From assembly GCF_010389155.1 (NCBI RefSeq), contig NC_057764.1:19096001-19160000 (forward strand): 64,000 bases of DNA, given 5' to 3'. The stretch comes from Erigeron canadensis (taxonomy: Eukaryota; Streptophyta; Magnoliopsida; Asterales; Asteraceae). Positions 35,190-46,509 of the stretch are shown here, piece by piece; position 1 is the first letter of the stretch; every line of letters starts with the position of its first letter. The notes under the pieces are model-generated. The model had not been told where the DNA came from. It did no database searches and was given only the letters and a program-made list of their open reading frames with translations. Made by a program: the position numbers and the translations under genes.

Positions 35190-35225
35190 CGTTACCCCGT
35201 CGCAACGCGCGGGTAACAATCCTAG
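35190..35225 (+). mobile_element. Helitron 3' terminus
   Basis: CCCGTCGCAACGCGCGGG can fold into a GC-rich hairpin and is followed 11 bases later by CTAG|T (35222-35225), the usual Helitron 3' arrangement. It is nearly the same as the end at 9513. Confidence 0.6.
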
Positions 35226-35505
35226 TTAAAACTAATAGTATGACGTAGGTAAGATATAATATTACCTGTTCGATCTTTCACCTTTCTTGCTAGATCTGCC
35301 CTGTTCGGCTGTTCAGCTCATAAACTTGATTTCGATTTCTTCGATGATTCGCCAAATACTTTGTGAGCAAAAAGTTGTACGTAGGTAAGATATAATATTA
35401 TTAAGTTGTTACATTATCATTCAGGTATTTTAACTTTTGTTATGCGTCCAATTGGACAAATAGTATGACGTTTTATGAATAGTTTTAGGGGATTTCTTTA
35501 TTTAA
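35226..35505. other. Spacer between opposed Helitron 3' ends
   Basis: Contains direct repeats GTAGGTAAGATATAATATTA (about 35244 and 35380) and AATAGTATGACGT (about 35233 and 35459). No gene. Confidence 0.45.
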
Positions 35506-37713
35506 CTAGATTATTGTCCCGCGTAATACGTGAGAGATCATATTTAATTAATGATATGTTATCGGTTCATAATATCGTAAATTGGTAAACATAGACGGAA
35601 GATTATGAAAATAAATTAATTAGTATCATGATGCAAAAGATGTAAATTAGTATCTCCCTAAAATGAGCTAATTTACAAATAAACAAAGTTTCATTGAAGA
35701 ATATTTCATTTACAATCAAAGTTAAGATATGTTTCTATATAAAGAAAAAAACATAAAATTTCATGATTTATGTTTCTACAAACAATTAGTAAAACTTAAA
35801 ATTATTGCATCAAGTGATACTTTGAAATCCAAGATAACAATTTTTGCTTAGCAGAATATAATTAAGAGTTGGATATAGATTTCAAGTTCGTCTCTAAGAA
35901 TTTATAGACCTAGGACGAGCTAGGGACCTCTAAGTTAGACGCTACGATTTATATTATATAAACTATTTATAGAATGATGGCGAAAAGTTATACTATATCA
36001 ATCAACATAACAAAAGTTATTCTATATGATATGTAAAAAAATCAAGAAATAAGACTAAAAAAAGAAATTTAGTTATGCTATCATTTTATATTTAAAGAAA
36101 CGAAAATATATAGTACAAATTGAATACATTCATACATATAAATTGGATACACTTATACATTGTACACGTCAAACCAAAAGATGTAATATTATTTTATAGT
36201 ATTACTTTATTGAGTAGTTTAAGTCTACAAGGAAATTATAGTAATATTTGCGGCTAAATTCCAAGATTAAAAATTATAACTATTATTTATCAGTAAAAAA
36301 TGTGTAAGTGGGCTTGTTTTTATGGAAGTTAAATTATATGGTTAATTTTTGGTTAACTGATAATATTTATAATGAGTTAAGCTGGTTATATATATATATA
36401 TATATATAATCAGGCCCCTTAAAAAAATCGGGTCTCGTTCCGTCGTCCACTTTGTCCTACCCTTAGACCGACCTGATAGATTTAACTTCTCTTTAAGTCA
36501 TGTAACTGTATTAGTCATTTTTTTTAACAATCTTTCACGTAGTTTAATGCTTATATAAATATATACATTAAAAAATATATAACAAAAAAAATCTTATAAA
36601 ACATATCAAAGCAACATAGCAATATCTAACCTCTACACTTACATCTAATATTCATTTGTTTACCTCTCAAGGGAGCTTATAAATACCATGTTTGTTTTTT
36701 GAACAAATAAATACCGTATTTTTAAAAAGTGTCAAACGTATATCAATTTCCCAATTAGAGCTATAGAAAATTTTTTCACCTCTATTTAAGAAAGATAATG
36801 ATAAATCAACCTAACTCGTATGTTATAAAATCTAATTATAAGACGATAACATGTGGAAGAATCAAGGAATAAGATCAAGAAAGATACTTAATGGAATCCA
36901 CGTGTCAAATTCTTAAGGTTTTACGTTGATTATTAGGTATATTAGTTAGGTTAATTGATCAATTTTCATTTACGAATTCAACTTTGTTTTTTTTCTTAAA
37001 GATTTTAGCCTAAAAACATGTTTTTGTGTTTGTAATTTTTATTTTGTTTGTAATTTTTAAAAGTAATTTTACATAAATATGTAGAGATTTCTAAAGTATG
37101 TATTTATAGTTAATTTTTTTAAAAAACTTTGAATTTATAATGATAGAAACAATTTTGTGATAGTCTTTTTTTTTTGACATATCAAATTATTATCAAAGAT
37201 TTCATTATACTAATAAACTTTTAGATGCATCTTGAAAAGACTATCTGATTATGACTATCTGATTATTGTGTTTCATAACGTAAGTAATGAAAAAACATAT
37301 TTGGCATTAAAAAAAAAACTGATTGTAAAATTTTTCATATAGACAAAAAGTGGTTAATCTTTTGGATTGTAAAAATAGATTGTTTAGAATAAAAAATAGT
37401 AGCAGAATAAAGAAATCAATAAAAATTCCCAAATTATCAATCCTTATATGAAGGTGTCGAATTCACCATTATTAACATGGTATTTTTGAATTTATTTTAA
37501 TATTTATAGTTACATGGTATAAAGTGTAACTATTAAATAAAAGTTAATTATATAAAGTATAAGGACTAATGTTGTATTTTCTCAATAATGAATTTAAAAA
37601 TAACATCATTATTTTGATCTAAATGTTATAATCAAAAGTTTAAACTTATCAAACGGCCCTTGTTTTTTTAAAGATAAATTTAGGACCTTGTTATATATAT
37701 ATATATATATATA
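35506..37713 (-). mobile_element. Helitron-like unit W of the array
   Basis: The 3' end on the minus strand is CTCACGTATTACGCGGGACAATAATCTAG|T. The right end (5' side) reads, on the minus strand, ATATATATAACAAGGTCCTAAATTTATC. Both ends match unit X next to it. No coding frame. (TA)n runs lie at about 36388-36408 and 37690-37713. Confidence 0.5.
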
Positions 37714-39069
37714 TTAGATTATTGTCCCGCGTAATACGCGAGATAACGTATTTAATTAGTGACAAGTTATCGTTTCACAATATCATACATTGACAACTAC
37801 AAAAAAAAAGATGTTGAAAATAGATTAATTAGTATCATGATGCCAAAGATATAAATTAATTAGTATCTTGCTATAATGAGTTAATATGCATATAAGCAAA
37901 TTTTCATTGAAAACTATAAATTATAGTTAATCATCGATGCAAAAAAACTCAACTTTGAGGTTTCGTAGGTACCAATTCGGTACACGGGATCAAATGGTTC
38001 TCATCGATCTACCTTATGTTATATCTATGTTGCCATGTATGATCTTTATAATCAATTTTGATCATAATCATTAATTATAATCCTAATCATTAATATTTAA
38101 TTTTCCATTTTCTATATAGGTACAAAGATTTTATACATGATACTATTTTTTTTTCTTAATTCACTGATAGTTATCTTTTATCAAATAAGATTGTTTATTA
38201 TATTATGTTTATTAATTTTTTTGAAAAGTATTTATTATATTATATTTAATAACTATATATTATGAGAAAGATTTTTATGATTTATAAATATTTATGTTTC
38301 ATTAGTCTTGCTTTTATATATACTTGGCGTATATCATATATTCATAAAATATAATTTAATTGTTTTAATTAGTTGTAATCTGACAGTTCTTTATATTACC
38401 ATAACTATGAATAATAATGTAACTATTAATTATTGTTTTTATATTTATGTTCTCAATTATCTCGTACAACATACGGGTTTAATCTAGTATCTAATATATA
38501 TAGTGAATGACATGTTTTTTCTTTAATTAATAAATTAATAGTTATCTATATTGGTTAAATAATAATCAGATAATCTAAAAGACTTTAATGTATATAATAT
38601 AATTGTAAACAATTTGATAACTTAATAGTACAGTTACAATATGAACTCATAAATGAATGAATATATATATACATATATATGAGAAAAATGAGTATGGGTT
38701 ATCCCCCTCTATATATATATATATTAATTTATTATGTTTACACATTACACTGATCGATCGATCTGTGGCTTCCTATGTATATATATACTTTATTAAATAT
38801 ACAATATTTAATTATTTAAAATACAAGGACCAATATTATGTTTTCTTAATATTAGTGATTGAATATTAATGATGGAAAGTGTAAATTAGTGATGGAAAAC
38901 AAAAAAGTGTAAATTATTTAAATTAGATGGACTAATGTTGTGCTTACTTAATATTAAATTTGGTAACTGTACTATTATTTAGATCTAAAGGTTGTAATCA
39001 AAAGTTGGAACTCATCTAACGGTCCTTGTTTCTCCATAAAAAAATTTAGGACCTTGTTATATATATATA
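37714..39069 (-). mobile_element. Helitron-like unit X of the array
   Basis: The 3' end is CGCGTATTACGCGGGACAATAATCTAA, with a perfect short hairpin. The 5' side ends in TATATATAACAAGGTCCTAAATTT, as in unit W. About 200 bases next to the 3' end (..AGTATCATGATGC.AAAGAT..) are homologous to the same part of W. A + strand oriented terminus (CTCGTACAACATACGGGTTTAATCTAG, ending 38487) is nested or back-to-back inside. Confidence 0.5.
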
Positions 39070-40335
39070 CTAGATTATTGTCCCGCGTAATATGCGAGTA
39101 AATATATTTTTTTACTTAATTATATATATATCTCAAAATTTTAATTTTTTTAAGTAATAATTAACGAATTAAAATATTCAATTTCACTTTATTAACATTT
39201 GTATTTTTACCTTGATAATTTCACAAAAATTTATTATGTTGTTCATTAAGTCTTACTAATTTAATAAATTATTCAATGCCAAAAGTTATTGTTTATCCAA
39301 GTCATCACAAATATCTCGATGTCATTCGAATTTCCATGTCATGTCATAGAAGATATCACACATGACACATTCTTTAGATGATGTTAAGGCATACAACCTT
39401 CTAAACCGAGTTGGAAGATTATCACCATTAATCCAATGATCATTCCAGAATCTTGTCTTATTTTCACTACCCACTGATCTTTAATAACATCTTAAGAGGC
39501 TAGCAATTGAGTTTGCCTCAGAGAATGAGGAACATATATTTGCCCATGTATTATTACCATTTGTTTTAGATAGGAACGCAAACTCAGAACCATGAATCAC
39601 ATGGATGATTTTAAACCTCATCACATCCAAGTTTTGAAACACATGTCATATCTATTTGTACATATCAATGCTAAATTTTGAGCCTTCATACCACCAAAAC
39701 CTAAACCACCCACATTTTTATCTAACGATTGTCTTTCAGTCAATCCATTACATTTCATTTTCCGAGTTCGACCCCCCTCCCCCTCCTCCCTTACCCCTTC
39801 CATACAAAAAAAATGAAATTGTGATCTTTATCAATCGAAATAAAGAAAAATAATATATCATAAATACTTCGAATTGCCGAGTTAGAATCCATCATAGGCA
39901 ACACATTAGTATTGAGTTTATAATAGGAGAAAATAAAAAATATAAAGAGGTTGGAAAATTGTTTTTTTTTGGGTAAATGTACATTCATTGATAATATAGT
40001 TGTATATAAAAACGTTATATTTTTCTTCAAATTCTTTTATAATAGTAATCAACATAATTTCAATGATATTATGCATAATTTCAAGTTATATAACACAATA
40101 TGCGTTATATAGATTGATAAATAAATTGCTTAGAAATTTTAGAGTATAACTAAACTATTTGAGCAAAACGTTAAAACACAAATGCAATGACAATGCAGAC
40201 ATATCCGGATGAATGGAAGACATCCAAAAAAACAAAAATCTTACTTAGCGAGACCTCTAATAGATGATGTATTTATTTTTCAAATTTGTGGTTAAATAAC
40301 ACACAAATATATATGAGAAATAATGACTAAGGTTG
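39070..40335 (-). mobile_element. Helitron-like unit Y carrying a LINE fragment
   Basis: The 3' end is CTCGCATATTACGCGGGACAATAATCTAG|T. The body is collinear with the unit starting at 40682 over about 39070-39535 and 40055-40335; the segment between is missing from that copy. Its right boundary is uncertain because an LTR-like sequence follows. Confidence 0.5.
39290..39803 (-). pseudogene. LINE (non-LTR) reverse-transcriptase C-terminal fragment
   Basis: Minus-strand blocks in shifting frames read NVGGLGFGGMKAQNLAL, then WANICSSFSEANSIA, then SVGSENKTRFWNDHWINGDN and RFRRLYAL. This is the order found in plant LINE polyproteins between the RT thumb and the zf-RVT region (GGLG..NLAL..G.KTRFW.D.W). 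Stops and frameshifts are frequent. It lies inside Helitron-like unit Y, so it was probably picked up before the unit duplicated. Confidence 0.7.
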
Positions 40336-40640
40336 TAACATCCCGTACTCATTTATTCTATTTCCGTTAACTTTGACCGTTAGTCATAGTTGACCTGTCT
40401 TTAAGTGGCGATATATATTTATGTGGATTAATATTTGAGTTGATTAAGTATAGTAAGGTTTGTCATTTATGTTAGTTAAGAGTATGTGTTCTCATTTAGA
40501 GTGATTGAAAGTGTTGATAAAGATTATCATTTAAGCTGTTTAATGTTGTATGTATTCTCGTTAGTGTCGTTTTAAATATGAGGAGTCGTTAGGTGAAATG
40601 TCATGTCGTTAACCCTGCCTAGGGGGGGGGGGTGTTATAT
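40336..40640 (+). mobile_element. LTR-like fragment (TGTAACATCCCGTAC..)
   Basis: TGTAACATCCCGTACTC is a typical start of plant Ty3/gypsy LTRs, and a G-run (about 40622-40632) lies just before TGTTATATG at its right side. No second LTR, primer site or coding part was found, so this is a weak call. Confidence 0.3.
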
Positions 40641-41701
40641 GTGAAATAAATAAAAATAACTGAGAGTCTTTATATAAATTACTAAATTATTGTCCCGCGT
40701 AATACGCGAGAAAATATAGTTTTATATATATATATCAAAAATACAATTTTCTTAAGTAATAATTAACAAATTAATAAAATTTCAATTTCATTTTATTAAT
40801 ATTTGTTTTCCTGACCTTGATAATTTTATAAAAATTTATTGTGTTGTTCATTAAGTCTTAGTGATTCAATGCCAAAAGTTCTTACTTATTCATGTCATCA
40901 CAAATATCTCGATGTCATTCGGATTTTCATGTCATATCATAAAAAATATTACACATGACACATTCTTTAGATGGTGCCTAGGCATACAACCTTCTAAACC
41001 GAGTTGCAAGATTGTCACCATTAAGCCAATGATCATTCTAGAATCTTGTCTTATTTTTTACTCCCAACTATTCTCTAATAACATCTTAAGGGGGCTAGCA
41101 ATCGAATGTGTCTCACAGAATGAGGATGCAATGATATTATGCATAATTTTAAGTTAGATTAACACAACATGCGATATATCGATTGATAATTAAATTGCCT
41201 AGCAATTTTAGTGTATGACTAAATTATTCGAGCAAAACGTTAAAACAAAAGTGCAATGACAATGCAGAAATATCCGAATGAGTGAAATAAATCCAAAGAA
41301 ACGTAAACCTTACTTAGTGAGACTTCTGATAGATGACGTATCCTTTTTTCAAAACTGTGGTTAAATAACGCACAAATTTATATGAGAAACAATGACTAAG
41401 GTTTTTTACAAAAGCAAACTTAATGCCTAAAAGCGAACTGTGTGGTCACTGTTAAATGGAATCGATTGATGTAGCTTCATGTGTTTTAGTGGTTTAATTC
41501 TTACCTGGTTAAATATTTATCAACTTATGATATTATAAAAAAACTTAACATGTCACTAAATTATTATTGTTTTGAACGGCATGTCATTAATTATATATGT
41601 TTCTAACGTATCACACGAATATTAATCTAGTTAGGATATATATTAGCTATTAATATATTGAATATATAATATTAACTATTATTATATTAGATATATATAT
41701 A

Positions 41702-41907
41702 TATATATTGTAGCTATTATTTTTGATTTCTTGATTAAAATTATTGGGTAAAAAGTATAAATTTGTGATAGAAAATCAAAAAGTGTAAATTAAATTAAAA
41801 GGGCTATATATATATTAGCTACTATTTTTGATTTCTTGATTAAAATTGATAGGTAAAAAGTGTAATATAATGGGAAACTAAAAAGTGTAAATTAAATTTA
41901 AAGAGGT
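41702..41907. repeat. Diverged tandem repeat, two units of about 105 bp
   Basis: TAGCTA.TATTTTTGATTTCTTGATTAAAATT and AAAAAGTGTAAATTAAAT occur in both halves. It is a local duplication in the 5' part of unit Z. Confidence 0.7.
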
Positions 41908-41960
41908 ATTTTTTATATAATCAGAAAAAGTATAAGAATTAATATTGTCATTTAAAAAAG

Positions 41961-42072
41961 ATGAAATAATTAAATTTGATCTAATGGTTATAAATCAAAG
42001 ATAGAATTCATTGGAAATGAAATAATTAAATTTAATCTAATGGTTATAAATCAAAGATAGAATTCATTCAAT
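41961..42072. repeat. Tandem duplication, two 56-bp units
   Basis: ATGAAATAATTAAATTT.ATC starts at 41961 and 42017. The two units differ at only about three positions, so the duplication is recent. Confidence 0.85.
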
Positions 42073-42118
42073 GGTTCTTGTTTGTTTAAGGATGAATTTA
42101 TTTAGGGATAAATTTATA

Positions 42119-42155
42119 TATATATTGGTATATATATATATATATATATATATCG
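42119..42155. repeat. (TA)n microsatellite
   Basis: A broken TA run of about 35 bases at the right edge of unit Z. Similar runs at 36388-36408, 37690-37713, 55224-55240 and 55297-55320 also mark element edges or leaders. Confidence 0.8.
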
Positions 42156-42379
42156 GTAGATATGCTTCGAGGGAGTTCACACAAAAAAATTGTTAAAAAG
42201 AATCTTCTGTTAATTAAATCATGATTTTCTTCCCAGCAATTAAGTTCTATTAAAACACTAAATATTCAACAAAACATCTACGAGTAATATTTTAAGTCTA
42301 CATCATAAAGTTCGACTAAATATTACCACAACGAGGAAATGCCCAAAATTAAAAATAAAAATAAAAATCGATAGAACAT
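42156..42379. other. Spacer, nothing recognised
   Basis: AT-rich DNA between the Helitron array and the LINE remnant. No feature seen. Confidence 0.4.
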
Positions 42380-43052
42380 TATGAAAAACATCTTAGCTTG
42401 ACTTTATTAGAAATGTTTGAATACAAGCCATTCCTATGCTTTCACAAAACACCACCGGATGATATAAAATTGCTTCCAAAACAAGTTTAAGATTTAAAAA
42501 AGCGAAGTTCACGAACCCAATTAAGAAACCCAGTCGGATCCAAACAGGAGATGACAACCCGCAACCAGTTAGTGATCCAAGAGATACATTCACGAAACAG
42601 GTGAATAAGCTGCTGAAAACCAACTGAACTAACAAGACAGCGGATTAAGTCTACCAAAAAGCTTTGTTCGATAAGTTAACGTGCAAAGGAAGCCTAATAC
42701 TTTGAGGTAATCTCGAGATGAACACGCTACCCATTTTAAACACAAGTGTATTCCACCTCCTTGTTTGAGGGTCTAGTGGCGGGATCACAGTATCAATGAA
42801 TCTTTTGAACAAGTTTGAAGAATCGAAGATATTCGAGCCCAATTCGATCATTTATTCAGGCAGAGGAGCTGTCGGTAGGCGGCGAACCATTTTTAATAGG
42901 CGGCGAACCATCTTCGAGATTTGACCCAATTCAACACTAGCTCGTATCCGACGTCTTCGTCTCAGTCTCCATCCTTTCAAATTCTTGCGGCAAGAAGGCA
43001 CACTGCAACGACATACAATAGTGGAAACTATGTTTACTTTTTCCGTCCCCAA
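42380..43052 (-). pseudogene. LINE 3' end remnant (zf-RVT region)
   Basis: Minus-strand frames read RRWNTLVFKMGSVFISRLPQ and IRLPLHVNLSNKAFW, close to the zf-RVT pattern of plant LINEs (RW...VP.K...F.WRL....LPT..NL..RG). The next part (FTCFVNVSLGSLTGC, SSPVWI) may be the broken continuation. Stops lie at 42852 and 42651. An AATAAA (about 42408, minus reading) follows the frame, as at a LINE 3' end. Recognition is by pattern only. Confidence 0.55.
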
Positions 43053-43502
43053 TTTAATTGTTAAAATTTGACTGTTAAAATTTGACTATGTGAATCTTTA
43101 CGAGCATAAATAAATATATTTTTTATTTGTGTAAAATATAATTATGTACGGTTAAAATTAAAAATAAAGACTCAGAAAATCTTTAACATTTAAAATGAAA
43201 CCGAATTATCATAAATTTATCTTGTATCAATTACTTAAGAATCTTCATACATTAATTAACCATTATATTAAAATAAAAATCTAATCTTATTTGTGTTATT
43301 TTAATACTTGTTTCGACTCAACTCTAACCAGATATATATCATAAAAGTTGTTGAAAACCTCTTTCTATATCACAACTAATATTCGTTTTAAACACACGTA
43401 CACATTTCAATCAAAGTCATCAAAAGAACATTTTTATGCTAGATATATATATACATCACCAATATATATAGAAAATAGACAAGCGAAAATTTCACATAAA
43501 AG
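43053..43502. other. 3' flank of the small gene
   Basis: The edge at about 43040-43090 (CCGTCCCCAATTTAATTG) resembles a degenerate Stowaway end, without a partner. AT-rich otherwise; no gene. Confidence 0.35.
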
Positions 43503-43718
43503 TCACTCTAGAGAGGAATCAACATTGTTAACAGACCGAGAGAAAGCCAAAATGTCATCGGGCTGATTTGCTTCTTTGGTAGATGTCACAATACTTTCTC
43601 GTATCACATTTATTATCGGATCTTCTTTTTCATCTTGCTTTTTATTTTTTGCTTCTTTTATTTGTTTTTGTTGTTGTTCTTGTTGTAACTGTTCTCTTCT
43701 TTCTTTGTTGGTTTCCAT
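43503..43718 (-). CDS. Small hydrophilic Gln/Glu/Lys-rich protein, 71 aa, unrecognised
   Basis: A complete ATG-to-stop frame (METNKERREQLQQEQQQKQI ..) has a coiled-coil-prone, charged N-terminal half (residues 1-33) and a Ser/Asn-rich C-terminal half (SIVTSTKEANQPDDI). There is no signal peptide or membrane segment. It is supported as a gene by a TATA box (TTTATATAAG, 43800-43791) about 75 bases before the ATG and several ACGT cores upstream. Its composition is seen in small stress-related proteins, but I do not recognise the family. It could also be a chance frame in low-complexity DNA. Confidence 0.5.
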   Translation of the reverse strand: METNKERREQLQQEQQQKQIKEAKNKKQDEKEDPIINVIRESIVTSTKEANQPDDILAFSRSVNNVDSSLE

Positions 43719-43742
43719 TAATTAATTTCAAGATTGCGTACT

Positions 43743-43971
43743 ACGTATTCAGGAACATACATATATACACGTGTGAAGGTCAATGGATCGCTTATATAAA
43801 ACGGACCAATTACATTTAATTTTACACACATATATTGATCGCATGTGGCACTTTGTGATAAGATGAGTCACATTAAGAAGTTACACGTAACTACATTATA
43901 TTACGTGTGGATACCTATGGATGAATCACCCCAGCTTACGTGCAATTACATGATCAATTGGCCATCCACGT
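43743..43971 (-). promoter_or_regulatory. TATA box and ACGT-core cluster upstream of the 71-aa gene
   Basis: The TATA box lies at 43791-43800. ACGT cores lie at 43743, 43769 (ACACGTGT, G-box-like), 43885, 43903 (TTACGTGTGG), 43938 (TTACGTGC) and 43968 (CCACGTAT). ACGT cores in ACGTG context are the binding core of bZIP/ABRE sites in plants. Abscisic-acid or stress control of this gene is an inference from their density only. Confidence 0.4.
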
Positions 43972-44025
43972 ATACAGATAAAAAATAAAATAAAATAAAA
44001 GATAGACAATCTTATCTTTATCTTA

Positions 44026-44203
44026 ATTTTAATATATTAATATTAATATATGTTATAAAACAGTTGAACTAATAACTTATTAACCAATCATGTCGCTCGA
44101 TTTTATTAAATTGACGTTTGATGATGTCATCATCTAATTTAGTTATAAATTAAAAATTTTAATATTAGTTCAACTGTTTTATAGTATATATTAAAATTAT
44201 TTT
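44026..44203. mobile_element. MITE-like inverted-repeat element
   Basis: TATAAAACAGTTGAACTAATA (about 44053-44073) is repeated in inverse as TTAGTTCAACTGTTTTATA (about 44166-44184), with AT-rich ends similar as inverted repeats (TTAATATAT..). The core is GC-richer. No coding capacity. The target duplication cannot be read in the AT-rich flank. Confidence 0.6.
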
Positions 44204-44205
44204 GT

Positions 44206-44722
44206 TTATTTTCTATCAATAATTACCACTTTTTAGCCATGAATACATAATTTATATTTATTTTTAATTTACGTAATCACATCTCTCGATTTTCAAAAAA
44301 TTTTCAATTTTGACTTTTTCTTGACTTTTTATTATATATAAATATAGATTTACGAATATAAATATCAATGTTGACTACAAGAATAAAGATAAATATTAAC
44401 TTATAAGAAAATTTAATAAAATATTGTCTATAAAAATATATTATTATATTAATATATTTATAAAAAATCTCATTAATTTACTTTTTATTTTCCATTAATA
44501 AGTTACACTTTTTAGCCATGAATACTTAATTTATATTTACTTTTAATTTGCGTAATCGCATCTCTCGATTTTCTCAAATTTTCAATTTTGACTTTCTTGA
44601 TTTATATATATAAATATAGCTTTAAGTATATAAATATCAATGTCAACTACATGACTAAAGATAAATATTAACTTATAAGAAAATATTATAAATTATTGTC
44701 TATAAATTTCGTACATTGGTAT
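44206..44722. repeat. Imperfect direct repeat, two units of about 240-270 bp
   Basis: CACTTTTTAGCCATGAATAC, ATCTCTCGATTTTC, TTTCAATTTTGACTTT and AAAGATAAATATTAACTTATAAGAAAAT occur in the same order near 44229-44410 and 44507-44690 (offset about 280). It is an old tandem duplication with no gene content. Confidence 0.8.
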
Positions 44723-44759
44723 CCCAATACAATATATATATATATAATATCTTCTACTA

Positions 44760-46509
44760 TAATAATATATTAGATTAGATTTTTTTAATTATAAATTTTA
44801 GTATTTAATTTAAAATTTAATATAAACACAATATGAACCCTATACATCTATCCCAAACACAATAACAGATGATATACAACACCCTTATCTAATATGATTC
44901 ACAAAATATGAGACGATAACAGAACAAATCATGATTAACAACAAAGGGTTACTCGAATACTAAATCCAGAACTACATTCAAGATTAATTATATCTCCCAA
45001 TCAAAAAAATATATAATTTTCTCTCTTTTTATATATTAGTTTTGCGTATTAATATTTAAAGTTAGAATTGTCACTTAAGTTAATAATCCTAATTGTTATC
45101 AAATAATATGAAAACAACCTAATTGTTATCTAATTATCATATGATAGGTGATTGAACGTAAACTTATTCGTGTTATAGACCTGCATCATGATCAAAGACA
45201 TATACTTGAATGTTAAGTATACCAAAATCACAAGTATGTTTATATTTTAATTCATAATTTTCTTTCATAATAATCACATTATGAATACAACTGGTTTCAA
45301 AAAATTATATAATAGAGGAATTATTGTAGCATGTGCCTTGTGGAATGACTATGACACATAATTTCATCAATATGTGTCAACTAATAATGCCAATGATGAC
45401 TAGTGATTATTGTATTACAACTTGCAAAGTATAACACTTGGAACCGTATATCTTGGAAATAATAAGTTTTTATGACTTAAATGTATGGAGATCTAATATT
45501 GTTAATATCATAAGTCCTGTGTCTAGTGTTGGACACGGGTTTAAATCGAGTTAAATACGTATATTATGGCTCAAAACTTTTTATTAGTTTTTTAAAAATT
45601 TATAGTTTGGGCATGTTTATTTTTTAAATATTAAAAAATCAAATTGATAAAGTGACAAATGAATAAATAATATTTATATGTATTAAGTTAGTATAAATTT
45701 TTTTTTTGTTATTAATCGAATATACAAGCAGTTTGAATGACTTAATGAATATTTTTGATTAAGTTCCCCAATTTTTTTCATTAAGACCTTAATCAACATT
45801 ACCCTAATGACATTCCAGATATAGATACACATCAACTTGAGAAAAAATAGAGTTCTTTTCATTTACAAAATAAATATATTATTTAAGTAAAAGAAATATT
45901 TTACTCGATCTTACAGAAAAAAAACTAATTGTTAGTTAAAACACTTTCTTCAGACCGAGTATTAAACTTATTAGTCGCATCGCTCTATTTATTTATGTTA
46001 TACTCGTTTTATGGCAACCCAAATCTGTTAATTTCCGTTTGGTGTTTTATATCGCGTGCCAACTCAGTGTCAAAGATTTTGACTGCATTCCTTCTTTAAG
46101 ACCAATTAAATATGTCACCCAATAACATTGGATTGTAGATCATCCCTAATCTAATCTATATTCATAAATTTTGGTCTATGTATAATTGCACTTGGCGACT
46201 ACCATATGTACATAAAATCTAGTCAAAATTCAGCATCTAAAAGTTTGATGGATTACTGTAAATGCAGGCAGTGGTCCAAAAACTCACGTGCTTATTTACT
46301 TCCAAACCGCTATGTGGTCACGTGATAAAGTCCCGCCTTTCTCTTCTTTTTATGGGATTTTCATGTTGAAATATTTGGACTTTATTTATATAAATAGTAC
46401 AGGGTTGCTTCGAAGCCCATGTGTTCCGTTTTTGGGCTTTTCACTCTTTTATGTCACCTTAATCTTTTAGATATATAGAAAATGGAATAATGTATATGAT
46501 ACAGGGTTG
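44760..46509. other. Intergenic, AT-rich, nothing recognised
   Basis: No protein, RNA gene or bounded repeat was found on either strand. Short open frames such as 46288-46470 lack any family signal. Confidence 0.4.

Larger units (their letters stand above)
40682..42130 (-). mobile_element. Helitron-like unit Z, second copy of the LINE-bearing family
   Basis: The 3' end is CTCGCGTATTACGCGGGACAATAATTTAG|T. The sequence to about 41405 is collinear with unit Y with a deletion of about 510 bp. The 5' side near 42125 (minus strand TATATATATAAATTTATCCCTAAATAAATTCATCC) resembles the 5' sides of units W and X. A + strand terminus (CACACGAATATTAATCTAG, ending 41630) lies within it. The minus-strand LINE fragment (KTRF, HWLNGDNLATRFRRLYA) is at about 40870-41130. 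Confidence 0.5.

Noticed and set aside
35190..40720. CRISPR-like recurring GC-rich palindromes in AT-rich DNA
   Set aside because: The spacing is kilobases and irregular, each copy sits next to CTAG at an element end, and the genome is a plant nuclear one; Helitron termini explain them better.
42393..42635. Hydrophobic 80-codon frame as a membrane protein gene
   Set aside because: It follows a zf-RVT-like LINE block on the same strand and is better read as the frameshifted end of that remnant.
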